Source: JAFNAG01 sp963721405
GTDB taxonomy: Bacteria > Acidobacteriota > UBA6911
DNA: 64,000 bases
Direction: 5' to 3'
Assembly: GCA_963721405.1 (NCBI GenBank)
Contig: CAVRJA010000004.1
Coordinates: 496,001-560,000, forward strand
Each line of letters opens with the position of its first letter. The first letter of the stretch is position 1. Shown in pieces: positions 17,064 through 25,172 of this stretch. The position numbers were made by a program, and so were the translations under genes. The notes beneath the pieces were generated by a model. It saw only the letters and a list, made by a program, of their open reading frames with translations. It was not told the DNA's origin and did no database searches.

Positions 17064-17467
17064 TCGATTCGACCGTCTTTATCCACGCCGAACGCCACCG
17101 GCAAACGCCCGTCGACCTCGTGGCCGAGGTGATCGAGCGCTGGGGGGATGCTGAACTCGGGATCTCAGTCATGAGCGCGGCTGAGTTGTTTCACGGTTGC
17201 TGGCGCGCAGACACACCGGCGAGGCGCGCAAGCCGCGAGGAGTTCGTCGAGGCGATTCTCGCGGCGGTACCGGTGGTCCCCATTACCCTCGCGATTTCCC
17301 GGGTGTTCGGCGAAATGGATGCTCGCCTGAGCGCGGCTGGGCAGAGGATCGCCACGTCGGATCTTCTCATTGGGGCCACTGCCTTGTTGCGCGGCGACGA
17401 GATCGTCACGGGCAACATGCGCCACTTCGATCGCATACCGGGACTCACGGTCCATCGTCTCGAGTAG
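17051..17467 (+). CDS. vapC: PIN-domain ribonuclease toxin (VapC)
   Basis: A PIN-domain protein of 138 residues starting at GTG 17051. The acidic residues of the nuclease site are visible: D in LLIDSTVFIH, E in MSAAELFHG, D in IATSDLLIGATALL, and the C-terminal TGNMRHFDRI. VapC toxins cleave tRNA or rRNA. The substrate cannot be read from the sequence. The gene follows its antitoxin with a 13-bp overlap. The pair sits between a full and a partial copy of the same palindromic repeat, which suggests it arrived as a cassette. Confidence 0.88.
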   Translation: MGLLIDSTVFIHAERHRQTPVDLVAEVIERWGDAELGISVMSAAELFHGCWRADTPARRASREEFVEAILAAVPVVPITLAISRVFGEMDARLSAAGQRIATSDLLIGATALLRGDEIVTGNMRHFDRIPGLTVHRLE

Positions 17468-17510
17468 TGCCGCGGGTACCGCCCTCCACGTGGTAGCACG
17501 CTCACAAAAC

Positions 17511-17569
17511 CGCTGACCGGTATTTGCTGAACGCATTACGGCTGCGCCCTGTCTCGAGGTTCTGCGAAC
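17511..17569. repeat. Half copy of the toxin-antitoxin flanking repeat
   Basis: This segment matches 16516-16573 with a few substitutions and one 1-base indel (CGCTGACCGGTATTTGCTGA... CTCGAGGTTCTGCGAAC). It lacks the right half, so the palindrome is not complete here. It is in direct orientation with the left copy. Confidence 0.75.
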
Positions 17570-18077
17570 ACGGATGGAGGCCTAATGCGCTACGCTGAAA
17601 TTACGGAGGAACCACGTTTGTTGGGCCGCCCGATCGCCAGTGCACGAACTCTGCGGCCGAGGCGGAATTCCAGATCCTTTGTAAACTCGTCGTGCCCGAT
17701 TGGCCTTCCCGTTCGGGCGTGAAACCGGATTCTCGCGAGCCGGCCCTTGTCCTCTGGTTCTGCAAGCCATGACGATCAGTCTGAAATCTGCGGCGGACAC
17801 AATTCCGGAAGAGGAGACAGAATCACTGTGATCACCACAGCGGCCGTCTCCACTGCCTTTGGCGCCTTCCTGACTAACAAGGCCTATTCTCCGTGAGGAG
17901 CGAAGGGAGCATTGACGCATGCAATACCCAGGCGGGGCCGGGCCGGCGCGGGCCGGGCGGTGAAAATCGGTACCGGGACCAATCTTGCGGCAGCGTTTCA
18001 TAATCCCTGGGGGAAGGATCGCTCCCCGCCCTCGACTCCGGCAAACCGTTCCCCCGGATTTTCCCGACTTTGAGACC
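17570..18077. other. Intergenic region in the accessory block, nothing recognised
   Basis: About 500 bp between the vapC-side repeat and a gene fragment. Frames on both strands (for example 17582-18001 minus) give arginine- and serine-rich sequences without family resemblance. There is one GC-rich GGCGGGGCCGGGCCGGC tract near 17930-17960. Confidence 0.35.
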
Positions 18078-18602
18078 CTACTTTGTCGGCAGAACGGTTA
18101 CTGTAAGCTTAAACGGCATGTGAAATGTCCCGTAGTAGATCGAGTTGTCCTCGTTTGGCAGAGCGGCGATGGCCTGGAGATTGCTCACCTTGCAGCAGTA
18201 GGGCTGTGCGGGATCGACAGCGCCGTCGAGTGCTTCCACGGACCAGGATGCACACGGTGTATCGCCACCGCAACTGAGACTTCCGCCCAGATAGGTAACC
18301 AGCAGGAAGTTGCTTTCCGAGTAAAAGTTGGGCGTGAACCGAAGAGTGAATGCCGATCCGACAGAGGACGATCCGGATGCATCTCTGAAGTTCGCCTTCA
18401 TGCCGGCCAGCCGCTGCTCTCCTGGAAAATTCATCACATCCCTGAAGCCGTTCGGAAATTTCGTTTGACCGTCCGCATCAAGCGGCCAGATCTCGAACAT
18501 GGCCCCAACTGCAATGGTTTCATTCGCCCACCCATTTGAGCTCGGAAGAGGTGGCCCCGGTGTCACCCGTTCAGAAAAATCGAAGAAGTGGTAGCGACCC
18601 AG
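18078..18602 (-). pseudogene. C-terminal fragment of an unknown, probably secreted protein
   Basis: About 174 codons from LGRYHFFDF to TVTVLPTK*. The sequence looks like real protein: it contains FRDASGSSSVGSAF and FYSESNFLLVTYLGG, plus cysteines in SCGGDTPCASW and PYCCKVSNL. There is no start codon of its own. Going upstream, the frame passes at about 18600 straight into out-of-frame integrase sequence. The 5' part therefore appears lost by a deletion or insertion junction at about 18600. The function is not recognised. Confidence 0.5.
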
Positions 18603-18604
18603 GC

Positions 18605-19108
18605 TCACACAGGTCGTCTTCCCTTTCCTCGTCGTACAGTACCGCGTGCCACATCCTTGACCCGGAGCACGAGTGTCTCCAGCAAGCGCAACCCCGCCCC
18701 GAACAACAACATGGCCACGAGCCACGGATCGCCTTCAAGATGACGGACGATGCGTGCCACCTCCCCAGGTGTGAGGACCACCGGCACGCGCCGCGGCCCA
18801 CTGGCCCGCACCAGGCCCCGAACGTCGTCCAGCGGGCGGCGCAGGACGTCCCGGTAAAGGAACAACAACGCGCTCAACGCCTGCATCTGCGTGCTGTACG
18901 CCACTCGACCGCGGCCCGTGAGATCGCTGAGACAGGCCAATACCTCGGCCTCCCTCATCTCGGCCGGGTGACGCAACCGGTGGAACCGAACAAAACGGCG
19001 CACCCACGACAGATAGGCCTGCTCGGGACGCCGCGATAACTGGCGGAGACGACAGGCGGCACGAACCTGCGTCACGAGCCTGGGTGCGGGAGTTGGCGAA
19101 CCAGTCAT
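18605..19108 (-). pseudogene. Integron-type tyrosine recombinase (IntI), truncated
   Basis: About 167 codons from ATG 19108. The sequence follows IntI1 closely: QAYLSWVRRFVRFHRLRHP (SAM-like core-binding domain), QALSALLFLYRDVL, RRVPVVLTPGEVARI, LLFGAGLRLLETLVLRVKDV and VRRGKG, then a stop. The first catalytic arginine region (GAGLRLLE) is present, but the His-x-x-Arg box, the IntI-specific insert and the catalytic tyrosine are missing. The gene ends exactly where an unrelated fragment begins, so it is a deletion relic. No attI or attC site was convincing nearby. Confidence 0.8.
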
Positions 19109-19254
19109 ACCGGATATCGTTGCAGCGTGGGACCCGAAACTGGGGCCGGAACGGGCCGAGCATGGTACCACTCCGACCCATCGCCCTCGGAGATCCCGTG
19201 CGGCTCGTTCGGGAAGGCCTTGCGTTTTACTCGGGAGGAGTCCAGATACGCTGG

Positions 19255-19572
19255 TTAGGCAGATGCGGAGTTGCGGAGGCGCAGCGTCACACGCAGCGCG
19301 TAAAGGGCAATGGAGAAGGCGAGCAAGAGGTACACGAGCCACCTCCAGACACGGCTCCGGTCCGAGAGCCGTAAGGTACGTAGCAACGCGGCGGCTCCGA
19401 TCGCCGCGAAGCCCGCGGTGGGCCAGGGCTGGCGGTCGAGTGCCGCGCTGGCCGCCGCGAGGCCAAGGGCCGCGGTCAAGAGCCACTCGATGGTCGAATG
19501 GCTGTGAGCAACGCCCGCTATACGGCTAGTCAGGTCAGGAGCTGAGCCGTGATCGCTGAGTTGCGAATTCAT
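19255..19572 (-). CDS. Small membrane protein of unknown function
   Basis: A 105-residue protein with three predicted transmembrane helices (LLTAALGLAAASAAL, AAIGAAALLRTL, LVYLLLAFSIALYAL) and a basic C-terminus. GGAGGAG is placed ideally before ATG 19572, and the stop of a preceding minus-strand frame is 12 bp upstream, so the two may be an operon remnant. No family is recognised. It lies between integron integrase and IS91 relics. Confidence 0.6.
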   Translation of the reverse strand: MNSQLSDHGSAPDLTSRIAGVAHSHSTIEWLLTAALGLAAASAALDRQPWPTAGFAAIGAAALLRTLRLSDRSRVWRWLVYLLLAFSIALYALRVTLRLRNSASA

Positions 19573-19584
19573 TGTAATCTCCTC

Positions 19585-19839
19585 CTAGATATTCCACGGC
19601 GAGAGAAACTCGAATGCTGGAGCGACGAAAAAGAGAGGTACGGTAACTGCATACACGCGACCGAGATCAACAAAGCACAGGCGCGGCAGACGGAATCGCG
19701 AAAAGTGCCAACTGACGTCGGCGTTCTGCCGATAGACTTCAACACCGCACCGTACGCCAGCACCGATGGATAGCGAGAATGGAACGAATTGCAGGAGCAG
19801 AACAAGGAAGTGGTGGCCGGCGTCGCCGCCGCCACGCAC
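19585..19839 (-). pseudogene. C-terminal fragment of a membrane protein, possibly SpoIIM/DUF95-like
   Basis: About 84 codons ending ...GRVYAVTVPLFFVAPAFEFLSPWNI*. Hydrophobic stretches and the ending (VPLxxxAxxxExxxSP) recall the last helix of SpoIIM-type proteins, but the match is weak. The end of the frame sits 12 bp before the next gene with a good ribosome site. The 5' part is absent, which suggests truncation by the neighbouring IS91-related sequence. It may instead be chance. Confidence 0.3.
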
Positions 19840-19937
19840 CTCATCCGCTATGCCTCCAAGGGCAAGTCAGAAGCGCTGAGCGAGCAGCCCCATCTAACGG
19901 TCGGTTCGCTCGGAACCCGGCAGCAGCCACGGGCTGC

Positions 19938-20288
19938 TCAGACCAGCCTCGGCGTCAACGGCGCTATACTTATTAGCATTTCTATACGGAAGGGCAAGGG
20001 GAAAGAGGGTGAGAGATGGGATGGCAGGAAGACGACTGGGCGGAAGACTTCCATGACGGCGGCGGGATCGGGGGCGGGAAGCGGCAGGAACTCTCCGTCG
20101 CGATTGAAAACGCCGTCGGAAACGAGGGCATAGGCATGCGGGTTGAAGTTCGCGCCGTGGCCGCCGAAGGGCTGCAGCGAGGCGATGCAGCCGTGGCTGA
20201 CGTCACGGCGGTCAAAGAATGCCTGGAAGGTTCGCAAAATCGCGGCGTATGTTCTGATGCAGGAACTCCGCTTGCGTGCCGCCGCCAC
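19938..20288 (-). pseudogene. IS91-family transposase remnant
   Basis: The minus-strand frame contains IASLQPFGGHGANFNPHAYA, then LVSDGVFNRDGEFLPLPAPD and AAVMEVFR. This matches the region of IS91-type HUH transposases around the histidine motif (typically NxHPHxHALVxDGVF...PLPAPD). Here the histidine motif reads NPHAY, with one histidine replaced. There is no start, the catalytic tyrosine region is missing and the frame degenerates at both ends. It is a decayed insertion sequence in the same block as the integrase relic. Confidence 0.7.
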
Positions 20289-20988
20289 CGATCTTGCCGC
20301 GGCTCAGGTGAGCACATTGGTTGGGCGGCTTTTCAAACTTGCCGCCTGGGTCGATCGATCGGTTCGGCGTATTGTGATTCATCTGCCACTCAGCTATCTC
20401 TGGGCTCCAAGCTGGCGTGCCATCGCCGCAGCTGTAGGGGCAACATCCTGACCCTAAATAGTAATCGAAAATAACGGAATCGATTGAGCGCAGGGAGAAG
20501 TGTGTCGGAATTCTTCTACGAAACAAGGTGAGAGCCCAGAAACCGTGTGTCGGGCACCATTCAACAGGTCAAATTCGGGCAAGGAATCACTTTCAGCTCG
20601 TCCCCGTTGCTCGATCGCCACTCATACTCACAATTTTGCTCCGTCACAGGGATTTTGACGACGATTCGGGAATAATTCGGGCTAAGGGGGCTCTTCAACC
20701 TCTTCTACGCTTATCTCTCACATACACCTGGGGACGCAGCCATCAATACCCCATCGCGAATCTCTTCATGCACAGGAACCGGTTCCTCAGTTCTGGTGGC
20801 GAATGTATACCGGACGTGATCGAGTGCTCGGTGAACGATTCGCGAACCTCTTTCGCCTGAGGCAGAGCTTTGCCGACCTGTTGACCAGCGGAACGTATCG
20901 ATGCCCTTCCTGGACCGCAGGCTCTTCGTCCGCCGGTTCACACCCGCCGCAATGGCAGTTGCACAACAGATATAACTAATCCATGGCC
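20289..20988. other. Intergenic region in the accessory block, nothing recognised
   Basis: About 700 bp with many stop codons in all frames and somewhat lower GC than the surroundings. No gene, repeat or RNA structure was recognised. Confidence 0.35.
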
Positions 20989-23439
20989 CTAGTTGCCGTT
21001 CCTGGTGGCCTGCTTCGCGGCCGCGGGCTTCGCGGCGGCTGGGGCGGCCTTGCCAGCCGGCTTGCCGGGCCCAAAGGGGCTCACCGTCGTGCTGGCGCGG
21101 CGTCCGGTGGTGATCGAGAAATACTCGATCCACTTTGCGGCGATTTCGTTCGCGCGCTTGATGGTGTCGGGCTTCGGAGACGTTGCCCCCGGCGCGGCGA
21201 TCAGCACGATGCCGGTGTTGAACTTCCGCTGCGACTTATCGGGCGTCGGTGTGCGGAGTCCCTCAGCCGCGATCACATCGTTCACCGTGATCTTAGTCCG
21301 GTCGGCCTTGAAGATCGGATGGCCGTTCGCATCGCGTCCGGCGGCCGCCAGGTTCCGCAGGAGGAAGAAGTCGGGCACTTCCGCCGGCGTGGCCACGCCC
21401 ATAAGGTAAAGCTCGAGATACGACCAGCCGGTGGCAGGGACATAGTAATCGTCGTCGAGCTGAGTGAAAGTGCCGTCAAAGTTGTCCTGCCAGACGCCAC
21501 CGCCCATCAGCGAAGCTTCCACCGTGCGTTTGTAGGGGAAGGCGACGGGCGCCTGCAAGCCGCGCTGCCAGTGCGTTGGCCCGAGTTCGATCAGTTCACT
21601 GCCGACCTTGGCGCGCACGAAGGCGCTCCAGCGGTGGCCCAGCTCGTGCGCGATCTGCGACATGGCGAAGTCGTAGCCGGTCATGGGACCGCCCACGCGC
21701 TGTGCGGTCACGCCTTCCGGAGAACGCTCCTGCATCTGGTTTGCACCGGAGTGTATCGGCTGGATGATTTCCCATTGGAAGCGGCCCTGGCTGCAATAGG
21801 CCCCGGGGTTCCCATTCCTGTCGCGCAGGCCCTGGACGCTGTAGGGACCGGTATCGCCGCCGCGCGGACCGTTGCTGGAACTGCCCGCCTCCGGGTCGTC
21901 GATACGGAAGTCGGAGTAGTAAATCAAGAAGTCGAAGTTGTCGCCTAATCCCCGGATCACTGTGCACGGCAGGTCCCGCATCATCGTAGTTTTCGACACG
22001 TAATGGAACGACTCGTAGACGATCGGGAATGGGCCGTCCTTGGCGGTGATCGAGGAGAAGTCCACGTCAGGGCTTTGGAGCCCGGCCAACTTCACCGCCT
22101 GCGGCGCCAGTTCGTCCACCGTGGTCGGCGTGATGCGTTGGCCGCCCTGGGCCGGAACGGGCTGGACACCCTGGGCCGCGGCAGGCGCCGCCGGGCGAGT
22201 GCTGACGTCCGCCGCCACGGTGATCGTGCCCGCCTTGGCCATCTCTGCCGGCAGGATGCCCTGGAACGAAATGGTGTTTCCTTCAACCTTTACTGCCGGC
22301 GATACGCCCGGCCCGGAAGCCGCGTAGCTGGAGGGAGCGCCGCCGCGGTTGCCGCCACGTCCCATGCCGCCCGCGCGAACCACCCAGACGGCCGGTTGAA
22401 CGGCCAACGCAGCCTTCGCAGTCCTAGCGCCCGGGGCAGCAGCCTTGCCCGAAGGGGTGAACGTCACCCGATAAGTAACGCCTGCCGCACCCGGATCGCC
22501 CGCCTGAAGCGGAGCGCCGCGCGTGCCGAGCGCAACCTTCAGGAACATGCCGCCGACAGACGACAGCTTCACGTCCTGAATATTGAGGTGTCCGGCGACC
22601 GCCGGGTTCTCCTTGCCGTTTAGCGTGGCGATCGCTTGCTCGGCGCCGTCTGTTACCATCGGGTAGAGCCCGAGGATGGCGTCCTTGGCGTTGAGCTTTT
22701 CGTACGACATCTCAACCGAGCCGTCCTTATAGAGGACCGCCTGGAAACGATTGTCGGTCGGGACCCAGGTCCAATCCTGAATTCCGGCGTACGGCTCGGT
22801 GACATCCCACGTGATCACAACGCGATCGTCCAGTTCCTTCACGTAGCGGCTGGGCGTATTCGGCTTGCCCTGGAAGCGCAGCCTGAAGAAAACCAGGATG
22901 GCCGGCTGGGTGTTTACCAGCGTGCGCGCGACGTCCTGCAATTGCGCGAAGCGATTCGCAACAGAAATGCCGCCCATGCCGCCGCGACCGCCCCCCTGTG
23001 CCCCACCCGCGCCCGCGCGACCCTGCGCAGCTGCCGGCGCAGACGTCACGGTCGGGAAGGCGATTGACCCGTTCACGCCGACCGTGAACGAATCCCAGCT
23101 CTTTCCGGAGAAGGGGAAGGTGAACTTCTTCAGCGCGATCTGCGCGCCGCTCAGTTCGGCGCCGAAATCGGCGTCCCACTTCAGCGGCGAAGTCTCGGCG
23201 CGGTAGCCCGCCCCGTCGGGAGTGAACTTCACCGTTCGCTTCGTCAGATCGAACAGCGTTTCCTTACCGAAGATGCCTTCGTCCAGAGTCATGTAGATGA
23301 GGTTCCCCGCAGCGCGTACTTTGCCGACGGAACGCCCCGTGGGCTCCTGGAATCCCTGCGCGTGGAGCGGATTGTAAGAGAGGAGGAGTAAGAGAGCGAT
23401 CAGAGCTGCGCTGCTCAACAAAGCCCGGCCGGTTTTCAT
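20989..23439 (-). CDS. Large secreted protein with HExxH metallopeptidase motif
   Basis: An exported protein of 816 residues with signal peptide MKTGRALLSSAALIALLLLL...HAQG. The N-terminal ~300 residues are beta-rich and contain a Gly/Ala/Arg low-complexity insert. A second glycine-rich tract occurs near residue 360. The zinc motif is IAHELGHRWSAF near residue 605. Downstream WSYLELYLMGVATPAEVPDF is consistent with a gluzincin-like fold with a distal glutamate. The Ala/Lys-rich tail (GKAAPAAAKPAAAKQATRNGN) is unusual. It is probably a cell-surface or extracellular peptidase; no defined MEROPS family could be assigned by eye. An EutN-type gene is divergently placed 106 bp away. Confidence 0.72.
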   Translation of the reverse strand: MKTGRALLSSAALIALLLLLSYNPLHAQGFQEPTGRSVGKVRAAGNLIYMTLDEGIFGKETLFDLTKRTVKFTPDGAGYRAETSPLKWDADFGAELSGAQIALKKFTFPFSGKSWDSFTVGVNGSIAFPTVTSAPAAAQGRAGAGGAQGGGRGGMGGISVANRFAQLQDVARTLVNTQPAILVFFRLRFQGKPNTPSRYVKELDDRVVITWDVTEPYAGIQDWTWVPTDNRFQAVLYKDGSVEMSYEKLNAKDAILGLYPMVTDGAEQAIATLNGKENPAVAGHLNIQDVKLSSVGGMFLKVALGTRGAPLQAGDPGAAGVTYRVTFTPSGKAAAPGARTAKAALAVQPAVWVVRAGGMGRGGNRGGAPSSYAASGPGVSPAVKVEGNTISFQGILPAEMAKAGTITVAADVSTRPAAPAAAQGVQPVPAQGGQRITPTTVDELAPQAVKLAGLQSPDVDFSSITAKDGPFPIVYESFHYVSKTTMMRDLPCTVIRGLGDNFDFLIYYSDFRIDDPEAGSSSNGPRGGDTGPYSVQGLRDRNGNPGAYCSQGRFQWEIIQPIHSGANQMQERSPEGVTAQRVGGPMTGYDFAMSQIAHELGHRWSAFVRAKVGSELIELGPTHWQRGLQAPVAFPYKRTVEASLMGGGVWQDNFDGTFTQLDDDYYVPATGWSYLELYLMGVATPAEVPDFFLLRNLAAAGRDANGHPIFKADRTKITVNDVIAAEGLRTPTPDKSQRKFNTGIVLIAAPGATSPKPDTIKRANEIAAKWIEYFSITTGRRASTTVSPFGPGKPAGKAAPAAAKPAAAKQATRNGN

Positions 23440-23545
23440 CGTAGCACACCTTTCGATAGTTACTGGATTGACATACGGAAAAACGCGTGCATTTTGTCAT
23501 GGGCGGGGGGCCGGGTGCAACGCTTACGGCGGGGGGTGAAATAAT

Positions 23546-23899
23546 ACGAAGCTGTTCGGCAGGGTCAAAGGCACGGCAGCCTGCACCATGTGGTATCCGG
23601 GCACTGAAGGCCTGAAGCTGCTGATGGTGCAGCCGCTCAACAGGAGGCTCGAACCGGCGGGGCCGCTGCAGGTGGCGGCCGACACGGTCCATGCGGGTCC
23701 GGGAGACCTGTGCGTCATGGTGCGGTCCCGGGAGGCGTCCCTGACTCTTCCGGACGTCAAATTCGTTCCCGTGGACCTGGCGCTGGTCGGCGTGGTCGAC
23801 GACCCCGATGCCTGCGTCATCTCCGTAATTGTCGGCATCGTCGATTCCGCCAGCATCTCCTGGCCCGCCCGCGCAGACCAGCTCAACTCATTCTCCTGA
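23546..23899 (+). pseudogene. EutN/CcmL-type microcompartment vertex protein without a standard start codon
   Basis: The frame encodes a typical pentameric shell-vertex protein: KLFGRVKGT, then GTEGLKLLMVQPL, VAADTVHAGPGDLCVMVRSR and PVDLALVGVVDD (EutN/CcmL pattern EGxKLLxVQPL...VDxVxAGxGDxVLvv...PVDAAIVGIVD). The position expected for the initiator methionine is ACG (23546), 8 bp after a GGGGGGTGA stretch, with an in-frame stop at 23537-23539. The first ATG (23588) would delete the first beta strand. The gene may therefore be silenced by a T-to-C change, or start at ACG or CTG. No other shell gene is present in the window. Confidence 0.7.
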
Positions 23900-24030
23900 C
23901 ATCGGCCGCCCGCAGCCTCCTGGACAGCGTCAGGCGGCTGCATTCCACCCCGACCAGGGACGCAGCCTATTTCTTTTCGGGGTAGAGCGTCACCTGGACG
24001 TAGCGTCCGGTGAGCCCGCCTATTGCGACA

Positions 24031-24978
24031 TCACTTAGTTTTGGGCATCAGGAGACAGAAGATATTGTACCGGTTGTAGAAGAACTGTGCTCTAAACCTG
24101 GATTCCTTGCCGCCGGGGGTAGCGATGTCCAGTTCTATGTCGAATGTATCCGTGATATCACCACCCGGTCGTGTGACCGCGACGACCGCCTCGGGTGCTA
24201 CCGTGCCGCTGACCTTCTCGAAATATGTCGTCTTGAATGAAGGTGATGCGACACAGTAACGCACGGTCCAGGTCGGAATCGCATCCACGTCGACGGCGCC
24301 GCGCTGCTGCTCGGATTTGAACACGATGAGCATGCATGCCCGGAAATTGTTCGCCACGAACCGCCTTGCGGTCGCCTCAAACGAAGCGCGATATTTGATC
24401 GCGAGTTCTTTTACGTTTTTCACGTCGATCTGCCGTGCGTTGGCCTCGACAGCGAAGCGGTCGCCGAGGAAGAGAAGGTCCGCCGCGAACTCGTTGGCCT
24501 CCTTTTCCATCACGAGGCGGGTTGTGTGGCTGAGCCCGGCGTCGTCACACACGTAAAGCATGTGCTCGTGATGCGGCAGCACATAGTGCCCGATTTCGTG
24601 CAGGACGCTGAATCGCGCGCGCCTTTCGTCGAGCGTCTCGTCGGTGGCCACAATGCGGTCCGCGAATGAGAGCAGCGCACGTGGTGCGCCGCCGGCAATC
24701 GTCTTCTTCGCGTCATCCGGCAATTCCCGCGCAAAATTGAAACTCAAATGCTCCAGCTTGAGGAAGTCCATGAGCTCTTGCGGATTGAGACACTCCCGTT
24801 CGTTCTGGCCGGCGCTGCGGAGCAGGTAACGCACCAATTCTTGGGGCTCGACACGGTAACCTATCTGGGCAACGACGGCGATCCCATTCCAGTCGGTCAG
24901 ATAAAATCTCCGTGACATCGCATCCTGCAACTGCACCGCATTCCGATAGGCGCACCATACTCGATTGGACTGCGACAA
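24031..24978 (-). CDS. ImmA/IrrE family metallo-endopeptidase
   Basis: A 315-residue protein with the DUF955 zinc site: VLHEIGHYVLPHHEH (HExxH) and EANEFAADLLFLG (ExxxFAxxLL, supplying the third ligand). The region before it lacks an XRE-type helix-turn-helix. No HTH repressor gene lies alongside, unlike most phage or ICE ImmA pairs. The C-terminal ~100 residues are an unidentified beta-rich domain. The family cleaves repressors such as ImmR or DdrO; the target here is unknown. Start 24978 is the longest; ATG at codon 21 (MSRRFYLTDW) is a good alternative. Confidence 0.78.
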   Translation of the reverse strand: MSQSNRVWCAYRNAVQLQDAMSRRFYLTDWNGIAVVAQIGYRVEPQELVRYLLRSAGQNERECLNPQELMDFLKLEHLSFNFARELPDDAKKTIAGGAPRALLSFADRIVATDETLDERRARFSVLHEIGHYVLPHHEHMLYVCDDAGLSHTTRLVMEKEANEFAADLLFLGDRFAVEANARQIDVKNVKELAIKYRASFEATARRFVANNFRACMLIVFKSEQQRGAVDVDAIPTWTVRYCVASPSFKTTYFEKVSGTVAPEAVVAVTRPGGDITDTFDIELDIATPGGKESRFRAQFFYNRYNIFCLLMPKTK

Positions 24979-25100
24979 CTAGTGCCCGGCCGCTAATTGT
25001 CCCGAAGTCACTTTCTGCGAAGACACCCATTCACCGTTTTGGGGAAAAACCGGTTTCCATCGCAGTATCCATAAGGTGTCCGTCACTCCGCTGAGCAACA

Positions 25101-25161
25101 GACCGGGGGCTGCCCGCCGCGAACTGGAAGCGCCATTGAGTTCAGCGGGCAGCGACCGGTC
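25101..25161. terminator. Inverted repeat past the M28 peptidase gene
   Basis: Arms GCTGCCCGC (25109-25117) and GCGGGCAGC (25145-25153), with outer GACCGG/CCGGTC, begin about 11 bp after the stop codon of the minus-strand M28 gene. There is no T-tract. It could be a terminator-like hairpin or a REP unit. Confidence 0.4.
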
Positions 25162-25172
25162 TTGCGGAGTTG

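Noticed and set aside
17582..18001. 139-codon minus-strand frame
   Set aside because: No ribosome site, no family resemblance, and composition like non-coding high-GC sequence.
19109..19260. attI/attC site next to the integron integrase relic
   Set aside because: A GCCTAAC core sits at the stop of the 105-aa gene, but no matching GTTRRRY partner at a suitable distance was found.
23971..24033. Minus-strand fragment ending GRYVQVTLYPEKK
   Set aside because: Protein-like ending, but only about 20 codons without a start, so it was not listed as a gene.
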